Shown piece after piece: positions 9,658-21,443 of a stretch of 64,000 nucleotides of DNA (positions are counted from its first letter, which is position 1; every line of letters begins with the position of its first letter). The DNA is taken from NCBI GenBank assembly GCA_030427725.1, contig JAUICV010000001.1, positions 372,001-436,000 on the forward strand, written 5' to 3'. The translations under genes were made by a program, and so were the position numbers. Under the pieces are notes generated by a model. That model saw nothing but the letters and a program-made list of their open reading frames with translations, searched no databases and had not been told where the DNA came from. The stretch is from Chlamydiia bacterium (GTDB lineage Bacteria > Chlamydiota > Chlamydiia > Chlamydiales > GCA-2402025).

Positions 9658-11100
9658 TTAGGCAATTCTAGACAAACCATCTAAAACTTCTGTCATTGTA
9701 GGTCTTTCATGGGGATCTTTTTTTAAACAAGATAGCGCTACATTCAGAAGTTCAGCAGTTGGATCTCTATTTAAAAGGGTTATAGCTAGGCTGGGACTCT
9801 TTCTTTTTTGCTCTTCAATCCAATTTGTAAGTAAGTTGCGATTGCTCAGAGTGTCCTTTATCCATCCAGTAAGTGATCTATGAAGTTCGTTGTATTTTTC
9901 TTGAGCTTTTAGTGTCCTTTCTAGAAAGGTGAGTAAAGAGTTTCGTTCTTCTGCAGCTATATATTGCTGCAATTGATTCCCTATATTTTGATATTCTAAA
10001 GGGATTGGGAGCTCGCCTAAGATAATTTCCATAACTAAAACCCCAAAGGACCATACATCAATCTTCTCGTTGTAACCATTTTTTATGCTCCCTGGTAATA
10101 ACTCAGGCGCTCGGTATTCTAATACACCATTGACTGGAAAGCAAAGATTGCTAATTTCTTCTGTTGTTTTGGCTAAACCAAATCCTCCTAACTTAGCTGC
10201 AAAACTGTGGGTAATAAATATGTTTTCTGGTGTGACATTTCTGTGAACTAACTGTTTCTCATGAGCAGCACATAGAGCATGGGCAACATTTGTGATGATT
10301 GTTAACACGTTTTGGGCTGTTAACATCTCTTGTTGATTGTTTAATACAGAAGAAAGATCTCCATTTTCTTCTAATTCATAATATGCTGAGTCTTTACCAA
10401 GAGCTATTGGCTTTTCTACTTGTTGAGAGTTAAGGGAAAGAGCTTTAAAAGCTTCCTCTATAATGGTGTTGTCGTCATCGTAATGCTCTCCACGATCTGT
10501 TTTTTTTACCACCAATCTCTCGGAAAATACCTGTACAGCGACATCTGACATTTCTCCTTGAGAAATAACTTGTTCAGAATCTGCTGTTGAGCCTTCTAAA
10601 ATACAAACAGAAAACTCATTTGCGCAGCTGATGATATTTAGAACTGTTTCTTCTGAAAGACTCTGGTGGTGGTATATAAAATCATGATTACACTGAACGA
10701 ATAGGTTCCATTCTTCTAGTACTCGATTTATTTTTCCAATTACTCCAGAAAGGCTTTGGAAATAGTTGTAGTCTGTTGAAGAATTCCCTGGATATGCAGG
10801 TTGTTTATTAGAATTTGCTAAAAGTAAGGCTTCTATAGAATTCCTAAAGTCAAGTGATGAATATCGACGAATCTTTTGCATTTGAGTTTTAATAGATGTA
10901 CTTGCTCTATGAAATAATGTTTGTTGGAATGGCTTTGTAGCATCATTTTGAGAAAGTTTTATGTCATATAGCGTTTCCACTAACTGAAGTAGTTTTTGGT
11001 GAACAAGGGTGCTTAGATCGTCTTTGTGAGTTATCGGAATATGTGAGTGAGCTAGCGGACTATGTAAAGCTGAATCTGAGCATGTAGTACGTAATCCCAT
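9658..11100 (-). CDS. Eukaryotic-like protein pseudokinase
   Basis: The 480-residue protein has an unrecognised N-terminal region (1-160) and a Ser/Thr-kinase-like domain (about 160-475). The fold is clear: hinge-like YYELEENGDLSSVL near 240, HRNVTPENIFI at 286-296, APELL at 331-335 and DVWSFGVLVMEI at 348-359. Two essential residues are lost: the catalytic Asp of HRD is Asn288, and the metal-binding Asp of DFG is Gly306 (GFG). It is therefore probably a pseudokinase that binds rather than phosphorylates. I chose the ATG at 11100 because GGAGG lies 5 bases upstream; the ATG at 11112 overlaps that site. There is no signal peptide, so a type III effector is an inference. Confidence 0.85.
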   Translation of the reverse strand: MGLRTTCSDSALHSPLAHSHIPITHKDDLSTLVHQKLLQLVETLYDIKLSQNDATKPFQQTLFHRASTSIKTQMQKIRRYSSLDFRNSIEALLLANSNKQPAYPGNSSTDYNYFQSLSGVIGKINRVLEEWNLFVQCNHDFIYHHQSLSEETVLNIISCANEFSVCILEGSTADSEQVISQGEMSDVAVQVFSERLVVKKTDRGEHYDDDNTIIEEAFKALSLNSQQVEKPIALGKDSAYYELEENGDLSSVLNNQQEMLTAQNVLTIITNVAHALCAAHEKQLVHRNVTPENIFITHSFAAKLGGFGLAKTTEEISNLCFPVNGVLEYRAPELLPGSIKNGYNEKIDVWSFGVLVMEIILGELPIPLEYQNIGNQLQQYIAAEERNSLLTFLERTLKAQEKYNELHRSLTGWIKDTLSNRNLLTNWIEEQKRKSPSLAITLLNRDPTAELLNVALSCLKKDPHERPTMTEVLDGLSRIA

Positions 11101-11344
11101 GAGAACCTCCATTAGGTTTATGATTACGAATATAAAGTTGTATTATTTATCTTGCCTGGATTACTAATTCACATAATGGGTGTTGTAGATTGAATAACTT
11201 CTTAGATGAAGGTCTTTTCATAACACTAATCCGTAAGACAAGCTTTGGATTCCAATTCAAACCTCCTATGTTGGAAAAAAAATATTTTAAGGATTCTACG
11301 TTAATGGGTAATTTTTGTAACACTTTATGATCTAGTAAAATGAA

Positions 11345-11420
11345 TAAAGCTGAATTTGAGAGTGTCTTATGTAATCATAAAATAACTTCAATTGGGTCTA
11401 AGATTACGAATGGAAATTTA
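11345..11420 (-). pseudogene. Decayed duplicate of the pseudokinase gene's 5' end
   Basis: The stretch aligns without gaps to 11065-11140, which holds the first codons, ribosome site and leader of the pseudokinase gene; by hand about 54 of 76 bases match. In this copy the GGAGG has become TGAAG, and the shifted ATG is followed by TAA after two codons. It looks like the leftover of a tandem paralogue. The rest of the 359-base gap 11101-11459 shows no gene or structure that I can name. Confidence 0.6.
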
Positions 11421-11459
11421 TAGTACTTTTGTGGCTAGTTGGGAATTGCTTTGAAAAAT

Positions 11460-13526
11460 TTATTTTCTGAATAGGTCGTTGATATTTTGCTCAGATAAAA
11501 CGCCATCGTCTTTGTATTTTTTAATAAAAGCTGCGGGGTCTTTTAAGTATGTGGCCTTAAGTTTGCTAAGGGCTGCTTTTATAGTTGAGCGTCCATAATT
11601 GACAGAAGGGAGCTCAGCTAATTCTGCACGAGGCAAAGAAGGGTTTTGAATACGAGCGATCATAAGATTTTGTTTCCTTGTGAAAGCTGAATTTTTTTGA
11701 AGCTTTATCTTGGGAAGGATAGTTTCAAATATGGTTTTGAAATTCTTTTCAGATAAAATGCCATCTTTTTTATATTTTTCTACAAAGGTTTTTGAGTTGC
11801 TTGAATAGTCTTTATTTAAATAGAGAAGTTGGTGGTATAAGGCGTTGGCTTGATAGGTAATAGAAGGGAGATTAGCTAATTCTTCATAAGACATGGTAGG
11901 ATGCTTAATAAGCGCGACCATAAGATTTTGTCTATTTATTATTCCGATTTTCGTTTGTCTGAAATTTGAGGTAGATGGATTTTTTGCAAATAGCTCGTTA
12001 ATATTTTGCTCAGATAAAACGCCATTATCTTTGTGTTTTTTAATAAAAGCTGCGGGGTTTTTAAAATATATGGCCTTAAGTTTGCTAAGGGCTCCTCTTA
12101 CACTAGAGCGTCCATAATTGACAGAAGGGAGCTCAGCTAATTCCGTACAAGGCAAGGAAGGGTTTTGAATACGAGCGATCATAAGATTTTGTTTCCTTGT
12201 GAAAGCTGAATTTTTTTGAAGCTTTATCTTGGGAAGGATAGTTTCAAATATGGTTTTGAAATTTTCTTCAGATAAAATGTCATCTTTTTTATATTTTTCT
12301 ACGAAAGTTTTTGAGTTGCTTAAATAGTCTCTTTCTAAATGGAGAAGTTGTTGGTATAAGGCGTTGGCTTGATAGGTAATAGAAGGGAGATTAGCTAATT
12401 CTTCATAAGACATGGTAGGATGCTTAATGAGTGCGAGCATAAGATTTTGTTTGTTTATAATTGCGATTTTAGTTCGTGTTAAATCTGGGAGCTCTCGATT
12501 TTTTGTAAATAGGTCGTTGATATTTTGCTCAGATAAAACGCCATTATCTTTGTATTTTTTAATAAAAGCTTCGGGATTTTTTAAGTATGATGTTTTCAGT
12601 CTACCAAGAACTGATTTTGTAGAGGAGCGTTTATAATTGATAGAAGGGAGCTCAGCTAATTCCGCACAAGGCAAAGAAGGGTTTTGAATACGAGCGAGCA
12701 TAAGATTTTGTCTATTTTTAATTACGGTTTTAGTTTTTAAAGAAAGTGTGTCGTCTCTTTGCTGAGGTGTTTGCGGAAGGGTTATCTCACCAGTTTCAAG
12801 AAAAAATGATTCAATTTCTGGATCGAATGAAGTGTATAACGGATCAAAGTCAGGAGGCGAAGGAAGTTGAAAAGGACTTTGGGGAAGAGGAGTTAAGCTA
12901 TTTTCAATAGAGTGTGAAACTGTTGTAGAGGAACTTGCCGCAGTGAAAAGAGATTCGTTTTGAAAAGCAGGGTCATGATTAAGACAAGATGTGTCGAAGT
13001 CAGGAGATGGAGGAAGAAAAGAAGGACTTTGGGGAAGAGGAGTTAAGCTATTTTCAATAGTGCTTGAAGCGGTTGTAGAGGAATTTACTGGAGTGAAGAG
13101 AGATTCGTTTTGAAAAGCAGGGTCATGATTAAGACAAGATGTGTCGAAGTCAGGAGATGGAGGAAGAAAAAAAGGACTTTGGGGAAGAGGAGTTAATCTA
13201 TTTTCAATAGTGCTTGAAGCGGTTGTAGAGGAATTTACTGGAGTGAAGAGAGATTCGTTTTGAAAAGCAGGGTCATGATTAAGGCAAGACGTGACGAAGT
13301 CAGGAGATAGAGGGAGATAAAAAGGGCTTTGAGGAAGTGGTGTTAATCTATTTTCTAAAGAGTTAGAGGGAGCTGTTGGCATGGAGTTAAGATTGGGAGG
13401 GTCGAATGGAGATAGAGGAAGATCTGGTATTTCGTTGTTTGTGTCTTGGAAAAAGTTGTCATACAAAGACATCTGACTTTTTTGAGGGACGGATAATTGA
13501 TCGGATAAATTCATTTGAAAAGTCAT
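11460..13526 (-). CDS. Large repeat protein with proline-rich repeats and five helical modules
   Basis: I do not recognise this 688-residue protein as a known family. Residues 1-57 are polar. Residues 58-207 hold three 50-residue repeats, plus a diverged fourth to about 250, each with LTPLPQSPF, SPDF and NHDPAFQNESLF. From 265 to the end lie five modules of 86-87 residues in the order A-B-A-B-A. Each has QNLM.A.I..P, EL(A).LPS(I/V).Y, a basic helix, and F(I/V).KYK..G.LSE.N. The first part of each module reads like three short helices, similar to a helix-turn-helix. No signal peptide is seen. Repeats, proline motifs and a neighbouring pseudokinase suggest a secreted effector (inference). Start context is weak (AAAGAG about 10 bases upstream). 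Confidence 0.7.
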   Translation of the reverse strand: MTFQMNLSDQLSVPQKSQMSLYDNFFQDTNNEIPDLPLSPFDPPNLNSMPTAPSNSLENRLTPLPQSPFYLPLSPDFVTSCLNHDPAFQNESLFTPVNSSTTASSTIENRLTPLPQSPFFLPPSPDFDTSCLNHDPAFQNESLFTPVNSSTTASSTIENSLTPLPQSPSFLPPSPDFDTSCLNHDPAFQNESLFTAASSSTTVSHSIENSLTPLPQSPFQLPSPPDFDPLYTSFDPEIESFFLETGEITLPQTPQQRDDTLSLKTKTVIKNRQNLMLARIQNPSLPCAELAELPSINYKRSSTKSVLGRLKTSYLKNPEAFIKKYKDNGVLSEQNINDLFTKNRELPDLTRTKIAIINKQNLMLALIKHPTMSYEELANLPSITYQANALYQQLLHLERDYLSNSKTFVEKYKKDDILSEENFKTIFETILPKIKLQKNSAFTRKQNLMIARIQNPSLPCTELAELPSVNYGRSSVRGALSKLKAIYFKNPAAFIKKHKDNGVLSEQNINELFAKNPSTSNFRQTKIGIINRQNLMVALIKHPTMSYEELANLPSITYQANALYHQLLYLNKDYSSNSKTFVEKYKKDGILSEKNFKTIFETILPKIKLQKNSAFTRKQNLMIARIQNPSLPRAELAELPSVNYGRSTIKAALSKLKATYLKDPAAFIKKYKDDGVLSEQNINDLFRK
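11463..12734 (-). repeat. Five tandem ~260-bp module repeats (A-B-A-B-A)
   Basis: Modules of about 260 bp alternate between two types, giving a 519-bp super-repeat. For example, the 80-odd bases starting near 11658 recur almost unchanged near 12177. The pattern implies duplication of an A-B pair after A and B had already diverged. Confidence 0.9.
12780..13355 (-). repeat. Tandem 150-bp coding repeats (proline-rich, 3 full + 1 partial)
   Basis: Three complete 150-bp units (12906-13355) and a diverged partial fourth encode the 50-residue repeats of the large repeat protein. Units 2 and 3 are nearly identical at the DNA level, pointing to recent expansion by slippage or unequal exchange. Confidence 0.9.
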
Positions 13527-13802
13527 ACAAAATGATCTCTTTAATTAAAGTTAATTTTTTGAATTAAATGAAAAAATAGAAATTATTATCCAAAAATTAT
13601 AGAAGGTTTGGTCTTTGAAATAAAGTCGATTGTTGAGGCTGGTGAAGTTCTAAATTCATATCCTATTAATTTATTATTTAGGAATGGTGTTTCGAAAAAT
13701 GAAAGAGGCGGGGTTCTTGTACGACAATATAACTTTTTTGGTCTCAAATTTAAAAATAAATAAGTTGTATGCGTTATCTCATGTTTAAGTCGCGTGAAAT
13801 AC

Positions 13803-13831
13803 TTGCACTTTTCCTAAAAGTTAACTATATT
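13803..13831 (+). promoter_or_regulatory. Sigma70-type promoter for dciA-gyrB
   Basis: -35 TTGCAC (13803-13808), 17-base spacer, -10 TATATT (13826-13831). The predicted transcript start near 13838 lies about 40 bases before the dciA ATG at 13877. This agrees with the shorter dciA start and argues against the longer reading frame beginning at 13769. The rest of the gap 13527-13876 holds nothing I can name. Confidence 0.7.
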
Positions 13832-13876
13832 CCATACTTACGCCACTGTTTTGTTTTAGCTTATGAAGAAGGTCAA

Positions 13877-14191
13877 ATGGGTCGCTATAAGAATGTCAAA
13901 CCAACCTCAAAACATCTTAAAGATCTCTTGGGTGGGTTTGAAAGGCATTTAAAGGAAATGAGCTTGATACCAACAGAAGATATTTTAGGATACTGGCCTA
14001 AAATTGTTGGTGACAATATTTCAGAAATGACCAAAGCTGTTGAGTTTCGGGATGGAACTCTTTTTGTGTTAGTCAATAACTCTTCGCTCTACACTCTTCT
14101 TACACTGCATGAAAAACACAAACTTCTTAAACTTTTAAAAGATAAGTTCCCATCTATTGTTTTTAAAAACATACAGTTTAGGCTGGGATAA
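13877..14191 (+). CDS. dciA: DUF721 / DciA-like helicase-loading protein
   Basis: Small protein of the DUF721 family; DciA helps load the replicative helicase in bacteria that lack DnaC. The 104 residues show the family pattern: an N-terminal helix (LKDLLGGFERHL), WPKIVGDNISEMTKAVEFRDGTLFV, and the NSSLYTLLTLHEKHKLL segment. I start at the ATG at 13877 because AGAAGG lies just upstream and the promoter at 13803-13831 would fall inside a longer form. In chlamydiae the same small gene precedes gyrB, as it does here 31 bases further on. Confidence 0.85.
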   Translation: MGRYKNVKPTSKHLKDLLGGFERHLKEMSLIPTEDILGYWPKIVGDNISEMTKAVEFRDGTLFVLVNNSSLYTLLTLHEKHKLLKLLKDKFPSIVFKNIQFRLG

Positions 14192-14213
14192 ATTTTAATA
14201 TTATTGAATCTAA

Positions 14214-16706
<2,493 letters not shown>

Positions 16707-16732
16707 CGGTTAATAAGGAGAAATAAAAAAGC

Positions 16733-19210
16733 ATGTCATACACTGAAGGTGAAATTATAGTTCCACGCAACGTCGAAGAAGAAATGAGGGAGAGTTACCT
16801 TCGTTATTCGATGTCTGTGATTATTTCTCGTGCTCTTCCTGATGTTAGGGATGGTTTAAAACCCTCTCAAAGAAGAATACTTTATGCTATGAGATTACTT
16901 AATTTATCTCCCGGTTCTAAGCATCGTAAATGTGCTAAGATTTGCGGAGACACATCTGGTGATTTTCACCCTCATGGTGAGTCGGTTATTTATCCAACTT
17001 TAGTAAGGCTTGCTCAGCACTGGGTCATGAGATACCCTCTTGTAAATGGGCAAGGAAACTTTGGATCAGTTGATGGAGACCCTCCTGCTGCGATGCGTTA
17101 TACAGAAGCTCGCTTGACTAGACCCTCAATGGCTTTGATGGAAGATCTGGATAAGGACACGGTTGATTTTTTACCAAACTACGATGAAACAAAAAAAGAA
17201 CCTACTGTTTTACCTGCGAAATTTCCAAACTTATTATCTAATGGATCTTCTGGTATCGCTGTTGGTATGGCAACAAATATCCCGCCACATAATCTTAAAG
17301 AGCTTGTTAAAGCTACAATGCTTGTTATCGAAAACCCAGCAGCGACAATTGAAGAGATTATGGAGGTGATGCCAGCTCCTGATTTTCCATCAGGTGGTAT
17401 TATATGTGGTTATAGAGGCGTTAAAGAAGCGTATCATACAGGTCGTGGTAAACTTACTTTAAGAGGACTTCTTCATGAGGAAGATCAAGAAGGATCTGGA
17501 GAAAGAAAAAGAGTTGTCATCGACGAAATCCCATATAATGTTAACAAAGCAAGACTTGTAGCTAGGGTTGCAGAGCTTATCAACGAAAAGACTATGACAG
17601 GTGTTGCAGATATTCGTGATGAGTCTGATAAAGATGGTATGAGAGTTGTGTTAGATCTTAAGAGAGGGGAAATCCCTGAGGTGATCATCAATCAGCTTTA
17701 TAAGTACACTGATATGCAGATCACTTTTGGCTGTATTATGCTAGCTTTAGATAAAGGTCTTCCAAGAACTATGAACATCAAGCAGATGATTTCTGCATGG
17801 GTTGATCATAGAATAGAGGTTATCAGAAGAAGAACGCGTTTTGAGCTGATGAAAGCTGAAGCTAGAGCTCATGTATTGGAAGGATACCTAAAAGCTCTAG
17901 ATCATTTAGACGAAGTTGTAAAAATAGTTAGAACCTCTGACAACAGAGACATTGCTAAAACTCAACTTATCGAACGATTTGAGATGACAGATCGTCAAGC
18001 CAATGCTGTTTTAGATTTACGACTTTATCAATTAACAGGTCTTGAAAGAGAAAAAATTGAGAATGAATACAAAGATCTTTTAGAAAAAATAGCTCACTAT
18101 AGAGCAATCTTAGCATCAGAGAAGATGGTTAGAGATATCATCAAAGATGAACTAGAAGAACTTGTTAAGCATGAAAAGTCTGATAGAAAAACAAGAATCA
18201 TCGCAGCTGAAACAGAGCTTAATATGGAAGATCTTATCCCAGATGAGCCTGTGTTAATTGCGATTTCTTCTGACGATTACATCAAGAGAATGCCGATTGA
18301 TTCATTTAGGGAGCAACGAAGAGGTGGACAAGGCGTAATGGGTATGGATATGAAAAAAGAGTCTGATGCTCTTAAGGATCTATATTCAGCATCCACTCAT
18401 GATACGCTCATTATCTTCACAAGTTATGGTAGGTGTTACTGGATTAAGGTCTGGGAACTTCCTGAGGCATCGAGAAGAGCTAAAGGTAGACCAATCATCA
18501 ACTTCTTAGAAGGTTTAAGCAAAGACGAGAACATAGCGGCTGTTCTAAAGGTTTCTTCATTTGAAAAACCTGGATACATTTTACTTTCAACAAAAAAAGG
18601 TGTCGTGAAAAAAACAGATATTAAAGCATTCAGCTCTCCTAGAAAAAAAGGTGTGTATGCAATTAATATCGATGAAGGTGATGAAGTGATCGCTGCGCGC
18701 TTTGCTGAAGAACAAGATCAGATCATGCTCTTTACTAAAAATGGTATGGCAGTACGCTTTGATCAGTCTTTGGTAAGACCTGTTGGAAGAGTTGCAAGAG
18801 GTGTAAGGGGAGTCTCACTCAAAGGTGAGGATGATGAAGTTGTTTCTTGCGAAGTTGTTACTGGAGATGAGTCTATCTTAGTTGTATGTGAAAATGGATT
18901 CGGAAAACGCTCTGCAGTAGAAGGGTTTAGACAAACAAATAGAGGTGGAGTTGGAGTAAGATCAATCATCACTTCAAAGAGAAACGGATCTGTTATTGCT
19001 GCTACAAAAGTTGCTGATAAAGATAGCGTTGTTATGATGTCGAATCATGGTCAAACGCTTCGTATCAGAATGGTTGATGTTAGAGTGATGGGTCGCTCAA
19101 CGCAGGGTGTTAAACTTGTAGCTTTACAAGCGAATGACATCTTAGCTAGAGTCCAAAGACTAGAAACGATTGAGTCAGCAGAAGAAGATGGTGATAAAAA
19201 AGAATCTTGA
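16733..19210 (+). CDS. gyrA: DNA gyrase subunit A
   Basis: DNA breakage-reunion subunit of gyrase. The 825-residue protein contains the QRRILYAM region, the quinolone-determining region HPHGESVIYPTLVRLAQ, and the catalytic tyrosine in AAMRYTEARL. The C-terminal half is the DNA-wrapping beta-pinwheel, including the GyrA box QRRGGQG near residue 525. AAGGAG lies 12 bases before the ATG. Together with gyrB it forms the tetramer; both lie in one operon with tmk and holB. Confidence 0.98.
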   Translation: MSYTEGEIIVPRNVEEEMRESYLRYSMSVIISRALPDVRDGLKPSQRRILYAMRLLNLSPGSKHRKCAKICGDTSGDFHPHGESVIYPTLVRLAQHWVMRYPLVNGQGNFGSVDGDPPAAMRYTEARLTRPSMALMEDLDKDTVDFLPNYDETKKEPTVLPAKFPNLLSNGSSGIAVGMATNIPPHNLKELVKATMLVIENPAATIEEIMEVMPAPDFPSGGIICGYRGVKEAYHTGRGKLTLRGLLHEEDQEGSGERKRVVIDEIPYNVNKARLVARVAELINEKTMTGVADIRDESDKDGMRVVLDLKRGEIPEVIINQLYKYTDMQITFGCIMLALDKGLPRTMNIKQMISAWVDHRIEVIRRRTRFELMKAEARAHVLEGYLKALDHLDEVVKIVRTSDNRDIAKTQLIERFEMTDRQANAVLDLRLYQLTGLEREKIENEYKDLLEKIAHYRAILASEKMVRDIIKDELEELVKHEKSDRKTRIIAAETELNMEDLIPDEPVLIAISSDDYIKRMPIDSFREQRRGGQGVMGMDMKKESDALKDLYSASTHDTLIIFTSYGRCYWIKVWELPEASRRAKGRPIINFLEGLSKDENIAAVLKVSSFEKPGYILLSTKKGVVKKTDIKAFSSPRKKGVYAINIDEGDEVIAARFAEEQDQIMLFTKNGMAVRFDQSLVRPVGRVARGVRGVSLKGEDDEVVSCEVVTGDESILVVCENGFGKRSAVEGFRQTNRGGVGVRSIITSKRNGSVIAATKVADKDSVVMMSNHGQTLRIRMVDVRVMGRSTQGVKLVALQANDILARVQRLETIESAEEDGDKKES

Positions 19211-19862
19211 TCAAGGACTTTTTATAACCTTTGAAGGTGGAGAGGGCTCTGGTAAGAGCTCTCTTTTGGAAGCCGCCTTTAATTCTTTAGTAAGCTCTGG
19301 GCATGAGTCTATTAAAACAAGGGCGCCAGGAGGTACTTCTTTAGGAAAAAAAATCAGAGAGATTTTACTCCATACAAAAGATCTTGAACTATCCCATAGA
19401 GCTGAAATGCTTTTATTTTTATCTGATAGAGCTCAGCATGTCGATGAGATTATAAAACCCGCCTTAAGACAAAACAAAATTGTTCTCTGTGATAGGTTTT
19501 CAGATTCCACTCTCGCTTATCAAGGAGCATCTAGAAGCTCTTTAAAGTATGACGATGTTGAAGAGATGATTCTTTTTTCAACAGATGGATTGAAGCCAGA
19601 TCTTACATTTTTTTTAGATGTTGACCCAAAACTTGGTTTAACTAGGGCTAAAAAAGCAATAGAGACAGATGGGAAAGCTTCTTATGACAGATTAGAGCAA
19701 GAGGCCTTAGAATTTCATACTCAAGTGAGAGAAGCTTATCTAAAGATAGCCGAAAACGAGCCAAAAAGGGTTGTTACTCTGGACGCTTCTAAGTCGAAAG
19801 AAGTTGTTTTTTCAGAGGCTTTAGAGATATTAGAAAAACGGTTTGGTTTGATATGCACCTAG
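19188..19862 (+). CDS. tmk: Thymidylate kinase
   Basis: Phosphorylates dTMP to dTDP. The protein of about 224 residues has the P-loop FEGGEGSGKSS near residue 15, the substrate motif DRFSDSTLAYQG near 97, and the LID region KASYDRLEQE. I use the ATG at 19188 rather than the in-frame TTG at 19170; neither has a strong ribosome site, so translation is probably coupled to gyrA, which it overlaps by 23 bases. It overlaps holB by 10 bases. Confidence 0.93.
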   Translation: MVIKKNLDQGLFITFEGGEGSGKSSLLEAAFNSLVSSGHESIKTRAPGGTSLGKKIREILLHTKDLELSHRAEMLLFLSDRAQHVDEIIKPALRQNKIVLCDRFSDSTLAYQGASRSSLKYDDVEEMILFSTDGLKPDLTFFLDVDPKLGLTRAKKAIETDGKASYDRLEQEALEFHTQVREAYLKIAENEPKRVVTLDASKSKEVVFSEALEILEKRFGLICT

Positions 19863-20848
19863 ATCAGTTAAAGACTCTACAGAAAAGAGCCCACCATCTT
19901 TTAACAAATTATCTCAGCTCTGAAATGCCCTCGAAAGTTTTTTTATTCGAAGGGGAGAGTGGTATCGGGAAAAAAACGATGGCTAGATCTTTTGCTAAGG
20001 CAATCTTGTCGAAGACATCACAAAGTAATGCTGAGAAGAAATTAACTAGTGGAAATCATCCAGACCTTCATGAATATTTTCCGGAAAGTAAAGGTGGTTT
20101 TCATCTCGTTGCTTCTATGAGAGCTTTCATTAAAGAAATCACTCTTCCCCCTCTAGAGTCTATTCGGAAAGTTTTTATCATTTACGACATAGAAAAAGCA
20201 TTAGATGTTTCAATGCAAGCTCTTTTAAAATCTTTAGAAGAGCCAACAACTGACACAATCATTATTTTGATTGCAAATCGCCTAGATTCAATCCCTTCTA
20301 CTATCTTATCAAGATGTGTTAAGGTTCCTTTTCATCCTATTTCTCCAGCCAGTATTTTTGAGACTCTTAAAGGAAACGCAACTCATTCAGATGAAAAATT
20401 AGAGAAGATCTCAAAGGTTTGTTTTGGTTCACTGACGCGAGCGAAAAGGCTTTTAGAGACGAAAGAGGTTTTTCTGCATGAGAAAATAGAGCATTTTTTC
20501 AAAGATTTTCCTAGAAAAAACTTCAGCGCACTTTTAGAAAATGCAATGCTTTTTGAAAAGCTGTGCTTTGTAAAAGAAAGTGTTTTTAGCGAAGATGAGT
20601 TTTTTGAGCTTGTCTATCTTCTTTTCAGAGATCTTTCGCTAGGGAGTATTTGTGATGTAGATGTAAGTTTCCCATGGACTGATAAACCGCTTCAAGTAGC
20701 GCCCTCAGTCGAGTTAGAGAGTCTTGAAAAATTGATCATTTTATCTAAAGCCAAACTTAAAAGTTTTATAAAACCAAAAGCTGTAATCTTAGAGTTTTTC
20801 TTAACGATCCAAGATCTTCTTACTCAACATCAAATAGCAAAATTGTAG
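19853..20848 (+). CDS. holB: DNA polymerase III clamp-loader delta' subunit
   Basis: AAA+ subunit of the clamp loader. The 331-residue protein has FEGESGIGKKTMARSFA near residue 34, the conserved ALLKSLEEPT near 124, and the SRC sensor/arginine-finger motif near 157. The Cys-rich zinc module usually found in delta' and gamma is absent here: no cysteines lie between the P-loop and ALLKSLEEP. Its start lies inside tmk, and the four genes gyrB-gyrA-tmk-holB follow one another as in other chlamydiae. Its 3' end overlaps a convergent lipoprotein gene by 29 bases. Confidence 0.88.
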   Translation: MHLDQLKTLQKRAHHLLTNYLSSEMPSKVFLFEGESGIGKKTMARSFAKAILSKTSQSNAEKKLTSGNHPDLHEYFPESKGGFHLVASMRAFIKEITLPPLESIRKVFIIYDIEKALDVSMQALLKSLEEPTTDTIIILIANRLDSIPSTILSRCVKVPFHPISPASIFETLKGNATHSDEKLEKISKVCFGSLTRAKRLLETKEVFLHEKIEHFFKDFPRKNFSALLENAMLFEKLCFVKESVFSEDEFFELVYLLFRDLSLGSICDVDVSFPWTDKPLQVAPSVELESLEKLIILSKAKLKSFIKPKAVILEFFLTIQDLLTQHQIAKL

Positions 20849-21443
20849 CTCCTAAATCAGCTGAAACATAGTCTGTTTTAAAATCAGATTCAGGGGTAAG
20901 CAGAAAGGATAACTCTTTCTTCATACTATCGTATTTGGGATCCGATAATGTAATGTATAAAGCGATATCTTTTTGAGACCCATCGGATTCGTTACGAAGT
21001 AAGATTAGAGTAGATTCGAGTTTGATTTTTTTGCTATTCCAGTGGGATAAAAAGTCATCAAGGGTTATATAACCCACTTTGTCTGCTTTGTTCCCATTTG
21101 ATAAAAAGATCATATCCTCTCCTACTCCATGAAGAGTGAGTACATACTTGCCCGGTAGGCTCTGAGCTTTTAACAAAGAAGTATTGTTTCCTCTAAGAAA
21201 ATAGGTGAACTCTTTTTGTAAACTTTCAACGCCCCTTCGAGGGTGATATTGAATTAAGGGATGTGTAGAAGACCTGGAATCACTTGAATTGTTTATTGGA
21301 AGAGAACCGATGTTTTCTTTGATTTTTTCAGGCTGCTTTTCAGAGAAAAAATATTGGTTAGCATAATCTTTTACTTTATCGCATGAAGAAAGCAAAGTGC
21401 AGATTAAACATAGCGTTACAGCGCCATAAGATTTATAGCTCAT
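20820..21443 (-). CDS. Predicted lipoprotein, unknown function
   Basis: The 207-residue protein begins with a lipoprotein signal peptide: basic start, hydrophobic TLCLICTLLSS, then the lipidated Cys21 (LLSSC). I do not recognise the mature domain. It is acidic to neutral, with a C-terminal beta-rich part ending LGATILLFDVE. The last nine codons overlap the end of holB on the other strand, a larger convergent overlap than elsewhere in this window. No terminator is seen between the two. Confidence 0.75.
   Translation of the reverse strand: MSYKSYGAVTLCLICTLLSSCDKVKDYANQYFFSEKQPEKIKENIGSLPINNSSDSRSSTHPLIQYHPRRGVESLQKEFTYFLRGNNTSLLKAQSLPGKYVLTLHGVGEDMIFLSNGNKADKVGYITLDDFLSHWNSKKIKLESTLILLRNESDGSQKDIALYITLSDPKYDSMKKELSFLLTPESDFKTDYVSADLGATILLFDVE

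Noticed and set aside
11893..12636. Two plus-strand frames of 74 residues with a similar start
   Set aside because: They arise from the antisense strand of the repeated modules in the large repeat gene.
13769..13876. N-terminal extension of DciA
   Set aside because: A good promoter lies inside it, and the AGAAGG site points to the ATG at 13877.
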